From the NCBI GenBank assembly GCA_964615335.1, contig CAZTMT010000001.1, positions 124,001 through 188,000 of the forward strand: a stretch of 64,000 nucleotides of DNA, read 5' to 3'. A program made the translations under genes and the position numbers. Numbering within the stretch: position 1 is the first letter of the stretch; each line of letters opens with the position of its first letter. This DNA is from HR10 sp964615335 (GTDB lineage Bacteria; Acidobacteriota; Blastocatellia; HR10). Positions 41,040 through 49,293 of this stretch are shown here, in pieces. The notes beneath the pieces were generated by a model, which worked only from the letters and a program-made list of their open reading frames with translations, was not told the DNA's origin and did not search any database.

Positions 41040-41837
41040 TCATTGCAGGGTCAGGCGACCGAGCCATCCCCGCTGACGGGCCAGATCGAACATGCGCCCA
41101 AGCAGCCACATGCCGAAGGCCAGATAGAGGGCGTTCAATCCCAGGGCCCATCCGAAATAGTCCCATCGGAACGTCCCCGAGCGCAGGACCTCGCGCATGC
41201 CTTCGAAGACATAAGTGCAGGGGATCGCCCAGGCGATCTCCCGCACGACTGCGGGCAGAACGCTCACCGGGTAGAAGACGGCCGCGAAAGGCTGGATGAG
41301 AAACGGCACAGCCCAGGCCAGGGCTTCCGCCGCTTGCCCGAAACGCAGGATGATTGCCGTCGTGATCAAGCCCAGGGCCAGCCCCAGAATCAGCAGATTC
41401 GCCATGAAGGGGATGAGCGACCACCCCAGCTCGAAGAGATCGAAGCCGTAGAGGACCGCCGCCAGAGCGGCGAGCGAAAGCACTGTGATCCCCACCCGCA
41501 AGAGGCCGAACAGAAACGTCGCCGCGACGTATTCGCTCAGGCGAACGGGCGCGCAGAAGATGTTGAGGAGATTTCGCACCCAGACGTCTTCCAGAAACGA
41601 GAGCGTGATCCCCTGTTGCGCGCGATAGAGAATGTCCCAGAAGATCATCGCGCCGATCAGGAACGTGACGAGCCGGGGGATCTCCCCCTCCCCCGCGCGT
41701 TGCAGGAAGAGAGTGACATAGCCCCAGAGCAGCAGTTCCATCGTGGGCCAGAACCACACCTCCACCAGGCGGATGATGCTCCGCCGGTAGACGAGCGCAT
41801 ATCGGAGGACGAGGATGCCGACGCGACGCAGATTCAT
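41040..41837 (-). CDS. ABC-2 type transporter permease
   Basis: A 265-residue integral membrane protein with about six TM segments (for example TMELLLWGYVTLFLQ, LVTFLIGAMIFWDILY, AAVLYGFDLFELGWSLIPF, AIPCTYVFEGMREVL). The last contains the ABC-2 signature region before the final helices. It pairs with the ATPase encoded just upstream. Their genes overlap as ATGA at 41834-41837. Such pairs export drugs, lipids or polysaccharides, and the substrate cannot be told. The ATG at 41837 is chosen because of the overlap and because upstream residues lie in the ATPase gene. Confidence 0.9.
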   Translation of the reverse strand: MNLRRVGILVLRYALVYRRSIIRLVEVWFWPTMELLLWGYVTLFLQRAGEGEIPRLVTFLIGAMIFWDILYRAQQGITLSFLEDVWVRNLLNIFCAPVRLSEYVAATFLFGLLRVGITVLSLAALAAVLYGFDLFELGWSLIPFMANLLILGLALGLITTAIILRFGQAAEALAWAVPFLIQPFAAVFYPVSVLPAVVREIAWAIPCTYVFEGMREVLRSGTFRWDYFGWALGLNALYLAFGMWLLGRMFDLARQRGWLGRLTLQ

Positions 41838-42598
41838 CGCTCTTTCGGGCTGATCAGAATCTCTCCGCTGCGGGCGATGCGAATGAAGACCTCTTCGAGC
41901 GTGCGCGTCGCGAAATGCGCAAGGATCTCCGGCGGAGACCCTTCGGCGATGATACGTCCCTGGTGCAAAAAGAGGATACGGTCGCACACCTCTTCGATAT
42001 CGCGCATGTTATGCGAGGTATAGAGCATGGTGATCTGTCGCTCGCGTTGAATCTGGCGCAGGAGGCGGCGCACCTTGTCGGCGATGTTCGGATCGAGACT
42101 GGCTGTCGGCTCGTCCAGAAGCAGCAGCTCGGGCTCGTTCAGAAGGGCCTTGCAGAGATTCACGCGCGTCATCTCGCCGCTGGAGAGATGCCCCGTCCGG
42201 ACGCGACGCAGATGCGTGATCTCCAGAAGATCGAGCACCTCCGCGATCCGCTCGCGCGCTCGGGGCACAGCGTAGAGCTGGGCGAAGAGCCAGAGGTTCT
42301 CCTCCACGGTGAGGTTCGGCGGCAAATGGACGCCGACCGAGGAGAAGTTCATCCGGCTGAGAATCTCGATCCGATGCTGTTCGAGGTCCCGGCCGAAGAT
42401 CTCAATGCGCCCCGCGGTGGGACGAATGAGTCCCAGGATCAGATGCAAGGTCGTCGTCTTTCCCGCTCCATTGGCTCCGAGCAGGCCGACGATCTCTCCG
42501 CGCGCGATCGAGAAGCTCACGCGATCTACCGCGGTGACTCCATCGAATACCTTCGTCAGCTCGCGCACGCGCAAGACGATATCCCCACATCCGCGCAT
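41834..42598 (-). CDS. ABC transporter ATP-binding protein (ABC-2 exporter)
   Basis: A 254-residue ATPase. Walker A is LLGANGAGKTTTLHL, the signature is HLSSGEMTRVNLCKALL, Walker B is LLLLDEPTASLDP, and the switch His follows in LYTSHNMRDIEEVCD. The signature has GEM in place of the usual GQ/GER. Similar ATPases serve CcmA/DrrA-type exporters. The start at ATG 42598 is tentative, since no clear Shine-Dalgarno is present and an upstream ATG exists at 42637. It is the first gene of the leftward series that leads into the M1-like and lpt genes. Confidence 0.9.
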   Translation of the reverse strand: MRGCGDIVLRVRELTKVFDGVTAVDRVSFSIARGEIVGLLGANGAGKTTTLHLILGLIRPTAGRIEIFGRDLEQHRIEILSRMNFSSVGVHLPPNLTVEENLWLFAQLYAVPRARERIAEVLDLLEITHLRRVRTGHLSSGEMTRVNLCKALLNEPELLLLDEPTASLDPNIADKVRRLLRQIQRERQITMLYTSHNMRDIEEVCDRILFLHQGRIIAEGSPPEILAHFATRTLEEVFIRIARSGEILISPKER

Positions 42599-42686
42599 CA
42601 CGAGCCAAAGATAACAACAGGGCTCTCGGCCCGGCAAGAGATCGTGATCGGCAGACGGCCCGTTTCGGAGGAAGCATCCCTCTCGG

Positions 42687-42716
42687 TTGCCGCCTGAAGG
42701 GGCGATCGTGTAAGAT
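42687..42716 (+). promoter_or_regulatory. Possible promoter upstream of the aminotransferase
   Basis: TTGCCG (42687-42692), 18 bases, TAAGAT (42711-42716), four matches in each hexamer. The start would be near 42723. A GGAGGG-ATTTT-CCCTCC hairpin (42795-42811) lies in the resulting leader. Confidence 0.35.
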
Positions 42717-42724
42717 CATCCCCG

Positions 42725-42790
42725 ATGACCGAAGCGTTCGCGCACAAATTCACGCCGACCCAACTGCGCGCCAATCTCTTCGCCGATTGA
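42725..42790 (+). pseudogene. Possible remnant of a Phd/YefM-type antitoxin N-terminus
   Basis: A 21-codon reading frame, with KFTPTQLRANLF close to the N-terminal pattern of Phd/YefM antitoxins (TxLRxNLy), ends at TGA. A shifted frame just after reads IETGG, where such antitoxins have ETG. No toxin gene is near. This rests on a very short match and may be chance. Confidence 0.2.
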
Positions 42791-42852
42791 GACCGGAGGG
42801 ATTTTCCCTCCCCGGAACACAGCCCAGAAGATCCCTTGTGTGAGGAGGACCT

Positions 42853-44205
42853 ATGGAGACACCAATCAAACTGCCGAAGATCACGACAGAACTTCCGGGG
42901 CCGAAAGCCCGCGAGATCGTCCAGAAGGATGCCCAATACGTTTCGCCCTCCTACACGCGCCCTTATCCGCTGGTCATCCGGCGAGGATTTGGGGCGATCA
43001 TCGAGGACGTGGACGGGAACTACTTCCTGGATTTCAACGCGGGCGTCGCCGTGTGCAACACGGGGCATTCTCATCCGAAGATCGTTGAGGCGATCGCGCG
43101 GCAGGCGGCCGAGTTCATTCATCTGGCCTCAGCCGACTACTATTACCCGCATCTGGTGCAATTGGCCGAGAAATTGCAACAGGTCACGCCCGGGGATTTC
43201 CCCAAGCGGGTCCATTTCGGGAATTCCGGAGCGGAGGCCGTCGAGGGGGCCTTGAAAGTCGCGCGCTATGCGACGCGGCGCGACAAGTTCATCGCGTTCT
43301 ATGGCGGCTTTCACGGGCGCACGCTCGGCGCGCTCTCGCTGACCTGCAGCAAAACGACGCAGCGGCTCGGATTCGGACGGCAGCTTCTGGATGTCACGCA
43401 TGTCCCCTATCCGAACCCGCTCCGATACCCCTATCGGACCGATGGGGAAGATGTCGGAGAGGCGTGTATCCGCTTCATCGAGGAGGTCGTGTTTCGGACG
43501 GCTGTTCCTCCGGATGAAGTGGCGGCGATCGTCGTCGAGCCGATTCAAGGGGAGGGGGGATATATCGTCCCGCCGCGGAGTTTCTTCGCCGGTCTGCATC
43601 GCCTTCGGGAGAAGTACGGTATCCTTCTCATCGCCGATGAAGTGCAATCGGGGATGGGACGCACGGGCCGGATGTGGGCCTGCGAGCACTTCGATTTCGT
43701 GCCCGATATCATGGCGATCGCCAAGGGGATCGCCTCGGGGCTTCCGCTGGGCGTCACGGTCGCGCGCGCCGATCTGATGAGCTGGCATGCGGGAGCGCAT
43801 GCTTCCACCTTCGGAGGGAATCCGGTGGCTATTGCGGCGGCGCTGACGACCTTCGAGCTGCTGGAGAACGGACTCTGTGAGAACGCGCGAGTGATGGGGG
43901 AGCGCTTGAAGCGCGGATTGCAACAGGTCGCCGAGCGCCATGCCGACTGCATCGCCGAAGTCCGCGGGCTCGGCCTGATGATCGGTGTGGAGATCGTGCG
44001 CGATCGGCAGACGCTGGCTCCGGATGTCGAACTGCGCGACCGGATCGTTCAGGAGTGCTTCCGGCGCGGGCTCGTGCTGCTCGGATGCGGGGAGACGGCC
44101 ATTCGCTTCTCCCCTCCGCTGGTCGTGGACGCCGAGCAGGTGGATTGCGCCGTCGGCATCTTCGATGAGGCTCTTGCGAGCGCCAAGGCATCGCTTGGCC
44201 GCTAG
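42853..44205 (+). CDS. Class III PLP-dependent aminotransferase (4-aminobutyrate/acetylornithine family)
   Basis: A 450-residue aminotransferase. The PLP lysine is in IMAIAKGIASGLPLG, the cofactor Asp is in LLIADEVQSGMGRTG, and NSGAEAVEGALKVARYAT and GGFHGRTLGALSLT are class III signatures. The N-terminus (ITTELPGPKAREIVQKD, SPSYTRPYPLVIRRG) is typical of the GabT-like group that also includes archaeal broad-specificity aminotransferases and amino-acid racemases. Substrate is therefore uncertain: 4-aminobutyrate, ornithine, lysine or racemisation of hydrophobic amino acids are all possible. GAGGAGGA precedes the ATG. No arginine synthesis gene is adjacent. glmU starts 102 bases downstream. 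Confidence 0.88.
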   Translation: METPIKLPKITTELPGPKAREIVQKDAQYVSPSYTRPYPLVIRRGFGAIIEDVDGNYFLDFNAGVAVCNTGHSHPKIVEAIARQAAEFIHLASADYYYPHLVQLAEKLQQVTPGDFPKRVHFGNSGAEAVEGALKVARYATRRDKFIAFYGGFHGRTLGALSLTCSKTTQRLGFGRQLLDVTHVPYPNPLRYPYRTDGEDVGEACIRFIEEVVFRTAVPPDEVAAIVVEPIQGEGGYIVPPRSFFAGLHRLREKYGILLIADEVQSGMGRTGRMWACEHFDFVPDIMAIAKGIASGLPLGVTVARADLMSWHAGAHASTFGGNPVAIAAALTTFELLENGLCENARVMGERLKRGLQQVAERHADCIAEVRGLGLMIGVEIVRDRQTLAPDVELRDRIVQECFRRGLVLLGCGETAIRFSPPLVVDAEQVDCAVGIFDEALASAKASLGR

Positions 44206-44307
44206 TCTCGGAGGCGCCATTCCCTGAAGAGCGGGCGCGCGCGGCCAGAACGGGACTTTGCCCCACGGGGGAGGCTGTGATACCTTACCCCCTTAAGGAG
44301 GGCGGCT

Positions 44308-45795
44308 ATGAGGCCAAATGTCATGATCCTCGCGGCCGGATCGGGGACCCGAATGAAGTCGCATCGGGCCAAAGTCCTGCACGAGCTGGCCGGGCGCCCG
44401 CTCATCGCACATGTCGTGCGCGCCGTGCTCGCTCTTCGTCCGGTTCGCCTGATCGTCGTCGTCGGACATCAGGCCGATGACGTGCGCCGCGCCGTGCTGC
44501 AAGAGGTCTCCCGCTTGATCCCGCAGGAGGACGAGCGCCCGCGCCTGCTGTTCCCTCTTCAGACGGAGGCGCGCGGGACCGCACACGCCGTCCAGGTCGC
44601 TCTGGATGAGATCCAGGCGCAGGAGGGACCTCCGGAACCCCCTCGGGAGTTGGGGCCAGAGGCCTTCGAGAAGTGGGAGCCTCCGCCCGTATGGCAGGAG
44701 CCTCTGGTGATCCTCTACGGAGATATGCCGCTGGTTCGGACGGAGACGATCGCGCGGCTGTTGCAGGCGCACGCCTCGGGGCGCGCCGTCGCAACGCTTG
44801 TGACGATGCGCCTGAACGATCCCACAGGATACGGACGGATCCTGCGCGATGCGCAGGGCGAGTTCGTTCGTATCGTGGAGGAGTCGGACGCGCGACCCGA
44901 AGAACGCGCGATCACGGAGGTCAATGCGGGGATCTACGTCTTCGAGCCGCGGCCCTTGCGCGGAGCGCTGCAGAGAGTGACGCCCGAGAATCGGCAGGGA
45001 GAATACTACTTGACCGATGTCCTCGGTCTGCTCACCAGCGTGGGCTATCGCGTCCAGACGCTGGAGAGCGAGCACGCCGAAGAGCTTCTGGGAGTCAACA
45101 CGCGCGAGGACCTGGCCCGATTGGCCGCGCACCTGCGTCGGGAGATCTGTCGGCGGTGGATGCGCGAGGGAGTCACGATCCTCGATCCGGAGACGACCTG
45201 GATTGACGTGGATGTCGTCATCGGGAGGGATACCCTTCTTCATCCCCATGTGCATCTGGAGGGGGAGACGCGTCTGGGCATCCAGTGCGAGATCCACTCC
45301 TGGACGCGCCTCGTGAATTCAGAGCTTGGGGATCGCGTCACCGTGCGGAATTTCACCGTGATCCAGGAGAGTCGCATCGGGAATGATGTGCGCATCGGGC
45401 CGTTTGCGCATTTGCGCGGTCAGGTGGAGCTGGCCGACGAAGTGGCCATCGGCAACTTCGTCGAAGTGAAGAAGTCCCGGATCGGACGGCGCAGCAAGGC
45501 GATGCATCTGGCCTATCTTGGGGATGCGACCGTGGGCGAGCGCGTCAATGTGGGGGCCGGCACGATCACCTGCAATTACGATGGAAAGCGAAAGCATCCG
45601 ACCATCATCGAGGATGACGTGAAGCTGGGCAGCGATACGATGCTCGTCGCTCCTGTGCGCGTGGGGCGTGGCGCCATGACGGGAGCTGGCGCCGTCGTCA
45701 TTCGAGATGTGCCGGAGCGAACGCTCGTCGTCGGCGTTCCGGCCATCGAGAAGAAAAAGCTCAAAGACGAATCCGCCTCCCTGCCCGCGGAGTAA
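44308..45795 (+). CDS. glmU: Bifunctional GlmU: GlcN-1-P acetyltransferase / GlcNAc-1-P uridylyltransferase
   Basis: A 495-residue enzyme that makes UDP-GlcNAc for peptidoglycan and LPS. The N-terminal pyrophosphorylase has LAAGSGTRMKS and the metal-binding LYGDMPL. The C-terminal left-handed beta-helix has GPFAHLRGQVELADEVAIGN, FVEVKKSRIG, HLAYLGDATVGERVNVGAGT and NYDGKRKHPT, including the acetyltransferase residues. An extra Pro/Glu-rich loop of about 30 residues (near 105-135, GPPEPPRELGPEAFEKWEPP) interrupts the N-terminal domain. AAGGAGG lies 7 bases before the ATG. glmS follows after 3 bases, so the two are an operon feeding the same pathway. Confidence 0.95.
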   Translation: MRPNVMILAAGSGTRMKSHRAKVLHELAGRPLIAHVVRAVLALRPVRLIVVVGHQADDVRRAVLQEVSRLIPQEDERPRLLFPLQTEARGTAHAVQVALDEIQAQEGPPEPPRELGPEAFEKWEPPPVWQEPLVILYGDMPLVRTETIARLLQAHASGRAVATLVTMRLNDPTGYGRILRDAQGEFVRIVEESDARPEERAITEVNAGIYVFEPRPLRGALQRVTPENRQGEYYLTDVLGLLTSVGYRVQTLESEHAEELLGVNTREDLARLAAHLRREICRRWMREGVTILDPETTWIDVDVVIGRDTLLHPHVHLEGETRLGIQCEIHSWTRLVNSELGDRVTVRNFTVIQESRIGNDVRIGPFAHLRGQVELADEVAIGNFVEVKKSRIGRRSKAMHLAYLGDATVGERVNVGAGTITCNYDGKRKHPTIIEDDVKLGSDTMLVAPVRVGRGAMTGAGAVVIRDVPERTLVVGVPAIEKKKLKDESASLPAE

Positions 45796-45798
45796 GCG

Positions 45799-47673
45799 AT
45801 GTCGGGGATCATCGGATACATCGGTCCGCGACAGGTCGTCCCCATCTTGCTCCACGGACTGCGGCGTCTGGAGTATCGAGGCTACGATTCGGCGGGTTTG
45901 GCCGTCGTGGACGAAGGGCGCCTGGAAGTGCGCCGGGCCGTGGGAAAGTTGCGCCATCTGGAAGAGCTGCTCCGCTTGCATCCGGCCGATGGAACGTACG
46001 GGATCGGACACACCCGCTGGGCCACGCACGGGCGGCCCACAGTCGAGAATGCTCATCCCCACAGCGATTGTTCCGGGCGCTTGGCCATCGTCCACAACGG
46101 CATTGTGGAGAATTACCTGGCGCTCCGGAGTCGGCTCCGCGAGGAGGGGCATGTTTTCCGGACGGAGACCGATACGGAGATCATCGCTCATCTGGTGGAG
46201 AAATATTTCGCGGAGGCCGGAGGGCTTGAGCCGGGCGCGCGCCTGGAGCAGGCCGTGCGCGCCGCTCTGCGCGACATGGTCGGAGTCTTCGCGCTGGCGC
46301 TCATCTCAGCCGATGTGCCCGAGACGATCGTCGCCGTGCGACAGGGACCGCCGGTCGTCATCGGCATCGGACGCGATGAGTACTTCGTCGCTTCCGATGC
46401 CCTGGCTCTCCTCTACTACACGCGCGACGTTTTCTTCCTGGAGGATGGGCAGATCGCTCTCTTGACGCCCCAGGGAGTGAGGGTGAGCGATCTCGAAGGG
46501 AACGTGGTCACTCCCCGCGTGGAGCGCATCGGGTGGGAGCCGATTCTTGTCGAGAAGGGGGGATTTCAGCATTTCATGCTCAAGGAGATCTACGAGCAAC
46601 CGCGCGCGCTCCGCGAGGTGCTTCGCGCGCATACGTCTCCGGACACGGGACGCGTCCTGTTCGAAGAGCTTGAGATTCCCGAGGAGCGACTTCGGCAGAT
46701 CCGCAGTCTGCGTCTGGTCGGATGTGGAGGGAGCTGGCACGCCGCGCTGGCCGGAGAGTTCCTGATCGAACATCTTGCGCGTCTGCCGACCGAAGTGGAT
46801 TATTCGAGCGAATTCCGCTATCGCGATCCCATCCTCGATGAGGAGACGCTCGTAGTCGCCCTCAGTCAATCCGGAGAGACCGCCGATACCCTGGCCGCCG
46901 TGCGCGAAGCGCATCGCCGCGGGGCTCTTGTGCTCGCCCTCTGCAACGTTCGCGGAGCGACGCTCACGCGCGAGGCGCACGGGACGATCCTCCTGCATGC
47001 CGGGCCGGAGATCGGCGTCGCTTCGACCAAGGCGTTCACGGCTGAGCTGATGGCCCTCTATCTGCTGGCTCTGTATCTCGGGCGACTGCGCGGGACCCTC
47101 GCTTCAGGGGAGGAGGAGCAGCGCGTGCGCGAGGCCTGGACGATCCCGGAGAAACTCGAACGCCTCCTCATCAAGGACGATGAGGTACGCGAGCTGGCCC
47201 GAACGCTGGCCCGCGCTCACGGCGCCTTCGTTCTGGGACGCGGCATCCAGTATCCGATGGCTCTGGAGGGAGCCCTGCTTCTGAAGGAATTGGCCTATAT
47301 GTTCGCCGAAGGCTATCCGGCCGGGGAGATGAAGCACGGACCGAATGCTCTGATTGATGAACATCTCCCGGTGATCGTCATCACTCCGTTTGATCCCGCT
47401 CTCCCGCCGGCGCGGCTCCTGTATGAGAAGACGCTGGCCAATATCGTCGAAGTGAAAGCGCGCGACGGGCGCGTCCTGGGGATCGTCACCGAAGGGGACG
47501 CGGAGGTACGCCAGGTGGCCGATCGCGTTCTGGAAATTCCGGCGACGAGCTATTGGCTCTCGCCTCTTCTGGCCATCGTCCCGCTTCAGCTTCTGGCCTA
47601 TCATGTGGCCGTCATGAAGGGATGCGATGTGGATCAGCCGCGCCATCTCGCGAAGTCGGTGACCGTCGAGTGA
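45799..47673 (+). CDS. glmS: Glucosamine-6-phosphate synthase with Ser in place of the catalytic Cys
   Basis: A 624-residue GlmS, which makes GlcN-6-P from Fru-6-P and glutamine. The N-terminal glutaminase is complete in layout (HTRWATHGRP, VHNGIVEN, RTETDTEIIAHL), but the chain starts MSGIIGYIG where the family has MCGI(V/I)GYIG. Codon 2 is TCG (Ser), so the N-terminal Cys nucleophile is missing. The isomerase part has two SIS domains (SQSGETADTLAA, ELAYMFAEGYPAGEMKHGP) and the C-terminal tail HLAKSVTVE. Either Ser serves as an Ntn nucleophile, the enzyme uses ammonia, or this is a sequence error. The start is fixed by glmU ending 3 bases upstream. Confidence 0.92.
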   Translation: MSGIIGYIGPRQVVPILLHGLRRLEYRGYDSAGLAVVDEGRLEVRRAVGKLRHLEELLRLHPADGTYGIGHTRWATHGRPTVENAHPHSDCSGRLAIVHNGIVENYLALRSRLREEGHVFRTETDTEIIAHLVEKYFAEAGGLEPGARLEQAVRAALRDMVGVFALALISADVPETIVAVRQGPPVVIGIGRDEYFVASDALALLYYTRDVFFLEDGQIALLTPQGVRVSDLEGNVVTPRVERIGWEPILVEKGGFQHFMLKEIYEQPRALREVLRAHTSPDTGRVLFEELEIPEERLRQIRSLRLVGCGGSWHAALAGEFLIEHLARLPTEVDYSSEFRYRDPILDEETLVVALSQSGETADTLAAVREAHRRGALVLALCNVRGATLTREAHGTILLHAGPEIGVASTKAFTAELMALYLLALYLGRLRGTLASGEEEQRVREAWTIPEKLERLLIKDDEVRELARTLARAHGAFVLGRGIQYPMALEGALLLKELAYMFAEGYPAGEMKHGPNALIDEHLPVIVITPFDPALPPARLLYEKTLANIVEVKARDGRVLGIVTEGDAEVRQVADRVLEIPATSYWLSPLLAIVPLQLLAYHVAVMKGCDVDQPRHLAKSVTVE

Positions 47674-47676
47674 GAC

Positions 47677-48048
47677 TCAGCGGAGAATTTCCAGAAGCTC
47701 CTGAATCTGAGAGCGCAAGATCCGCAGCAGCACAACTTCTGTCACAGGGATACGCCGGAGCTTGACCCAGGGCCCGCGCTCGCAGGCCGCAGCTTCGCGC
47801 AGGGACATCTGTCCTCCCGAGGGAGGCTCCGTCCCGAACTCCACGTCCTCCCCAAGCGGCCAATACTCGAACCGCGCATCCTGCTGCAGGAGGATGAGGA
47901 AATCCGAAAACGTCGGGAGAGAGGTCCAGGGATATTCCTGTCGGAGGCGCAGCCACAGTCGCCTCACGGGCACAAGGATCCGCGGATCCTCCTCCAGGAG
48001 GCGCTCGACACGGTCCAGGAGTTCTCGCGCACTCAGAGAATGCGGCAT
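47677..48048 (-). CDS. Uncharacterised protein (123 aa)
   Basis: A soluble 123-residue protein without signal peptide or membrane segment. It begins MPHSLSARELLDRVERLLEED, continues with LWLRLRQEYPWTSLPTFSDFLILLQQDARFEYWP, which looks like a winged-helix-type helical bundle, and ends with an amphipathic helix (VTEVVLLRILRSQIQELLEIL). I do not recognise the family. It converges with glmS, leaving 3 bases between stops, and is divergent from the crotonase gene. The ATG at 48048 is the first with the helical domain intact and has GGAG 4 bases upstream. Confidence 0.6.
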   Translation of the reverse strand: MPHSLSARELLDRVERLLEEDPRILVPVRRLWLRLRQEYPWTSLPTFSDFLILLQQDARFEYWPLGEDVEFGTEPPSGGQMSLREAAACERGPWVKLRRIPVTEVVLLRILRSQIQELLEILR

Positions 48049-48125
48049 CCGCTCCGGCCTCCGGCAGCGGATTATAGAGATTCCTCCTCGCCTCTGCAAC
48101 GGGCAGAGAGACATCGAGGACACCC

Positions 48126-48155
48126 TTGCCCCCCGGCGCTCGCGCTCGGTAAAAT
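48126..48155 (+). promoter_or_regulatory. Putative promoter of the second crotonase gene
   Basis: TTGCCC (48126-48131), 18 bases, TAAAAT (48150-48155). The start would be near 48162, leaving a leader of about 40 bases. Confidence 0.45.
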
Positions 48156-48201
48156 TTGACTCTTTGGCCAAGATGCCTGAAACCATCACGGAGGGATGCC
48201 T

Positions 48202-48990
48202 ATGGAAACCCGGCTTGTGGAATATCGCGTGGAGGATGGCATCGCCCTGATCGAACTCTCCGATCCTCCGGCGAACACCTACACCTACGAGATGATGCGG
48301 CAACTGGATGACGCCATCCTGCAGGCGCGATTCGATGACAACGTGCACGTGCTCGTGGTGACCGGAGCCGGGGACCGATTCTTCTGCGCCGGCGCCAATA
48401 TCCGCATGCTCGCGGAGGTCACGCCGCAGTACAAGTACTATTTCTGCCTGCACGCCAACGAAACCCTGAATCGTTTGGAGAACACGCCCAAGCTGGTCAT
48501 CGCCGCGCTCAACGGCCATACGGTCGGCGGGGGATTGGAGATCGCGCTGGCGTGCGATATTCGCATCGCCCGTAAGGACAGCGGCAAGATCGGACTGCCC
48601 GAAGTCTCGCTGGGCGTTTTGCCCGGTACGGGAGGGACACAACGACTGGCGCGCCTTCTAGGGAAAGCGCGCGCGCTGGAGCTGATGGTCACCGGCCGAT
48701 TGATGACCTATGAGGAAGCGCTGGAGATCGGGCTCATTCATCACATCTTCCCGAGCGAGAACTTCATGGAGCACGTCCTGGACTACGCCCGCCAATTCCT
48801 CCCCCCGCGCAAAGCGAGCCGCGCCGTCGGTCATATCAAGCGCGCCGTTCAATCCGGATGGGAGATGTCTCTGCCCGATGGACTGGCCCTGGAGCGCGAG
48901 TTGCAGCAGCTCCTCTTCCAGAGCGAGGACGCCCGAGAGGGCCTGACCGCCTATGTCGAGAAGCGCGAGCCCCGATTCCAGGGACGATGA
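48202..48990 (+). CDS. Enoyl-CoA hydratase/isomerase family protein
   Basis: A 262-residue crotonase. GGGLEIALACDIRIA and GLPEVSLGVLPGTGGTQRLARLLG keep both glutamates of true hydratases, and FFCAGANIRML gives the oxyanion-hole region. It differs enough from the other hydratase in the window (5285-6067) to be a separate paralogue. It stands alone, so its substrate is unclear. The start at ATG 48202 is preferred to ATG 48196 because GGAGG lies 7 bases before it but directly against the first. Confidence 0.88.
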   Translation: METRLVEYRVEDGIALIELSDPPANTYTYEMMRQLDDAILQARFDDNVHVLVVTGAGDRFFCAGANIRMLAEVTPQYKYYFCLHANETLNRLENTPKLVIAALNGHTVGGGLEIALACDIRIARKDSGKIGLPEVSLGVLPGTGGTQRLARLLGKARALELMVTGRLMTYEEALEIGLIHHIFPSENFMEHVLDYARQFLPPRKASRAVGHIKRAVQSGWEMSLPDGLALERELQQLLFQSEDAREGLTAYVEKREPRFQGR

Positions 48991-49293
48991 CTTCTCGACG
49001 CCCTCGGACCTTCGCCTCCGCCGGATGCCTTCAGGGCAGCGCGGAAGGCCGGCATGGGCACGATGCCGAGGCGAAAATATCCTGGAGCAACCTCATCGCA
49101 CGAGCGCGAATGGCTCCGAGCGCGGCCTCAGCTCCTGCGGCTGCGGGGAAAATGCGCATATGAATAAAAGCCGAGGACGTCACCTCTGGCGATTCCGCTC
49201 TTCGCTTTGTCTGGGGCCATTCTCCGCTGCGAGCGCGCGTCAGCGTCTCTTTGACACGGAGGATCGCACGCGTCTACAATGGCCCAGGCAGAC
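48991..49293. other. 303-base intergenic region with no gene
   Basis: I see no coding region. The A+T content rises around 49145-49170. The right end holds the promoter described at 49251-49280. Confidence 0.5.
49251..49280 (+). promoter_or_regulatory. Promoter of the DASS transporter gene
   Basis: TTGACA (49251-49256), 18 bases, TACAAT (49275-49280). The ATG at 49279 lies inside the -10 box, so translation must start later, at 49294 or beyond. The transcript would start near 49287 and have almost no leader. Confidence 0.65.

Noticed and set aside
49279..49293. ATG at 49279 as start of the DASS transporter
   Set aside because: It lies inside the TACAAT -10 box of the likely promoter and would not be transcribed.
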